From an uncultured Acidimicrobiaceae bacterium (GTDB lineage: Bacteria > Actinomycetota > Acidimicrobiia > Acidimicrobiales > Ilumatobacteraceae), in the NCBI GenBank assembly GCA_903904615.1, contig CAIVDG010000093.1, positions 1 through 6,700 of the forward strand: a stretch of 6,700 nt of DNA, in the 5' to 3' direction. Shown in pieces: positions 5,540 through 6,700 of this stretch. The notes beneath the pieces were generated by a model. It was not told where the DNA came from. It made no database searches and saw only the letters and a list, made by a program, of their open reading frames with translations. The stretch's first letter is position 1. Each line of letters begins with the position of its first letter. The translations under genes and the position numbers were made by a program.

Positions 5540-6700
5540 GTGGCAAAACTAAAGCTCGTCCATCGTTGCTCCGAGTGCGGAGCTTCCTTCCCTAAGTGGT
5601 CCGGAAAATGTCTGGCGTGCGGCGCGTGGAACTCGCTTGTTGAAGACGTTGAGGGCCCCGAAGATTCTCTTGTCACCCTTGCTGCTGGTCTTGCACTAGT
5701 TCCCCCGGGCGAAGCCACGCCCATTGGCCAAGTTGACACTCAACAAAGCAATCCACTCTCCACCGGAATTGGCGAACTCGATCGCGTTCTTGGTGGTGGT
5801 CTTGTTCCTGGTTCTGTCACGTTGTTAGGTGGCGAACCCGGCATAGGCAAAAGCACTCTGTTGTTGCAACTGTTGGCAAACACTGTGGGCCCCACCTTGT
5901 ACGTCACAGCCGAAGAAAGTGCACAACAAGTTCGCCTTCGTGCCGACCGTCTTGGCGCAGTGAGTGAACTATTGTGGTTGTTGCCAGAAATGTCTTTGCC
6001 CAACATCATTGCGGCAATCGACAAAATTTCGCCATCACTTGTTGTGATCGACTCCATTCAAACTGTTGTAGATCCCGACCTATCTTCTGCACCCGGCTCT
6101 GTCGTTCAAGTACGCGGATGTGCACACCGACTCGTGCAAGAAGCAAAGCGACGCAACGTCAGCATCGTCATCGTGGGTCATGTCACCAAAGAAGGCGGAC
6201 TTGCTGGCCCGCGCGTTCTCGAACATGTGGTCGACACTGTTCTGTCTTTCGAAGGCGAACGCCACAACGCACTGCGTTTATTGCGCGCAGCAAAACACCG
6301 CTTTGGGCCCACCAATGAACTGGGTCTATTTGAAATGACCGAAACTGGCTTGGCGGGTGTTCCCGACGCCAGTCAATTGTTCCTCACCGACCGACGCACA
6401 GGTGTTCCTGGTTCTGTGGTTGTTCCCACCATTGAAGGTCAGCGTCCACTTCTAGTGGAACTGCAAACACTCACTAACGCTGTCAACTCTGCAGTGCCGG
6501 CACGCCGAAGCGCACAGGGTGTCGACTCTGGTCGCTTGTCTATGTTGCTTGCAGTCTTAGAACGTCGTGCACGCATCAGCCTTGCGGGTCACGAGGTGTA
6601 TGCATCTGTGGTGGGTGGCGTAAAGCTTGGTGAGCCAGCTGCAGACCTTGGCTTGTGTCTTGCACTGGTGTCCGCCATTAGCAATATTCCACTTCCCGCA
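5540..6700 (+). CDS. radA: DNA repair protein RadA/Sms, 3' end outside window
   Basis: RecA-like ATPase that promotes branch migration and processing of recombination intermediates on DNA. 387 codons are present, and the family is usually about 450-460, so some 60-75 residues are missing. In order: an N-terminal zinc finger C10-x2-C13...C24-x2-C27, a linker, the RecA core with Walker A GEPGIGKS (98-105; Lys104, Ser105), TAEES about 25 residues later, Walker B VVID (Asp171), and VGHVTKEGGLAGPRVLEH, a RadA hallmark. The RadA-specific motif, normally KNRFG, reads KHRFG (252-256). The Lon-like C-terminal domain begins near residue 320 (ARRSAQGVDSGRLSMLLAVL) and is cut at the edge. The GTG start was chosen because MAKLKLVHRCSECG is the usual family opening; no ATG in frame fits. 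It sits 10 bp after the lipoprotein stop with no Shine-Dalgarno. disA is a likely next gene by analogy with other genomes. Confidence 0.96.
   Translation, partial: MAKLKLVHRCSECGASFPKWSGKCLACGAWNSLVEDVEGPEDSLVTLAAGLALVPPGEATPIGQVDTQQSNPLSTGIGELDRVLGGGLVPGSVTLLGGEPGIGKSTLLLQLLANTVGPTLYVTAEESAQQVRLRADRLGAVSELLWLLPEMSLPNIIAAIDKISPSLVVIDSIQTVVDPDLSSAPGSVVQVRGCAHRLVQEAKRRNVSIVIVGHVTKEGGLAGPRVLEHVVDTVLSFEGERHNALRLLRAAKHRFGPTNELGLFEMTETGLAGVPDASQLFLTDRRTGVPGSVVVPTIEGQRPLLVELQTLTNAVNSAVPARRSAQGVDSGRLSMLLAVLERRARISLAGHEVYASVVGGVKLGEPAADLGLCLALVSAISNIPLPA

Noticed and set aside
1..6700. CRISPR array, tRNA, rRNA, insertion sequence or phage signal
   Set aside because: I saw no regularly spaced repeats, cloverleaf-type sequence, terminal inverted repeats or transposase/integrase motifs on either strand; the window is filled by housekeeping genes in normal order.

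Overview
The window is a densely coded piece of what looks like an actinobacterial chromosome of moderate GC. ClpC aligns almost residue for residue with mycobacterial ClpC1 as I remember it, GTG/TTG starts with little or no Shine-Dalgarno are common, and a lipoprotein resembling the mycobacterial LppM type is present. The moderate GC suggests an aquatic lineage such as Acidimicrobiia, but that placement is inference. Nothing suggests mobile DNA: I see no insertion sequence, CRISPR array, tRNA or rRNA, and no stretch of 300 bases without a gene.

Layout. (1) Bases 1-131: the last ~42 residues of an alpha/beta-hydrolase-like protein, whose stop overlaps by one base the ATG of (2) a renalase-like FAD-dependent oxidoreductase (131-1081, +). 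(3) A convergent polyprenyl diphosphate synthase (1123-2100, -; possible upstream start at 2142), probably making the isoprenoid side chain of a quinone or a polyprenyl carrier. A 41-bp gap with a small inverted repeat separates the two stops. (4) A ~90-bp divergent promoter region (2101-2190) carrying an 8-bp direct repeat. (5) clpC (2191-4728, +), the Hsp100 unfoldase that feeds ClpP, complete with two Clp_N repeats, two AAA+ modules, a UVR segment and the ClpP-docking VGF loop. (6) A lipoprotein with an LppM-like extracytoplasmic domain and a C-terminal membrane anchor (4738-5529, +). (7) radA (5540 to the right edge, +), a DNA-recombination branch-migration ATPase, cut off within its Lon-like C-terminal domain.

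Genes 5-7 are 9 and 10 bp apart and almost certainly form one transcription unit. The clpC-radA pairing recalls the Bacillus ctsR-mcsA-mcsB-clpC-radA-disA operon, but the ctsR/mcsA/mcsB part is absent here and a lipoprotein gene lies between the two stress genes. This is mostly an ordinary core-genome region. The points worth a second look are the lipoprotein between clpC and radA, a His in place of Asn in RadA's KNRFG motif, the DNA-level similarity of the two Clp_N repeats, and the translation-start signals.
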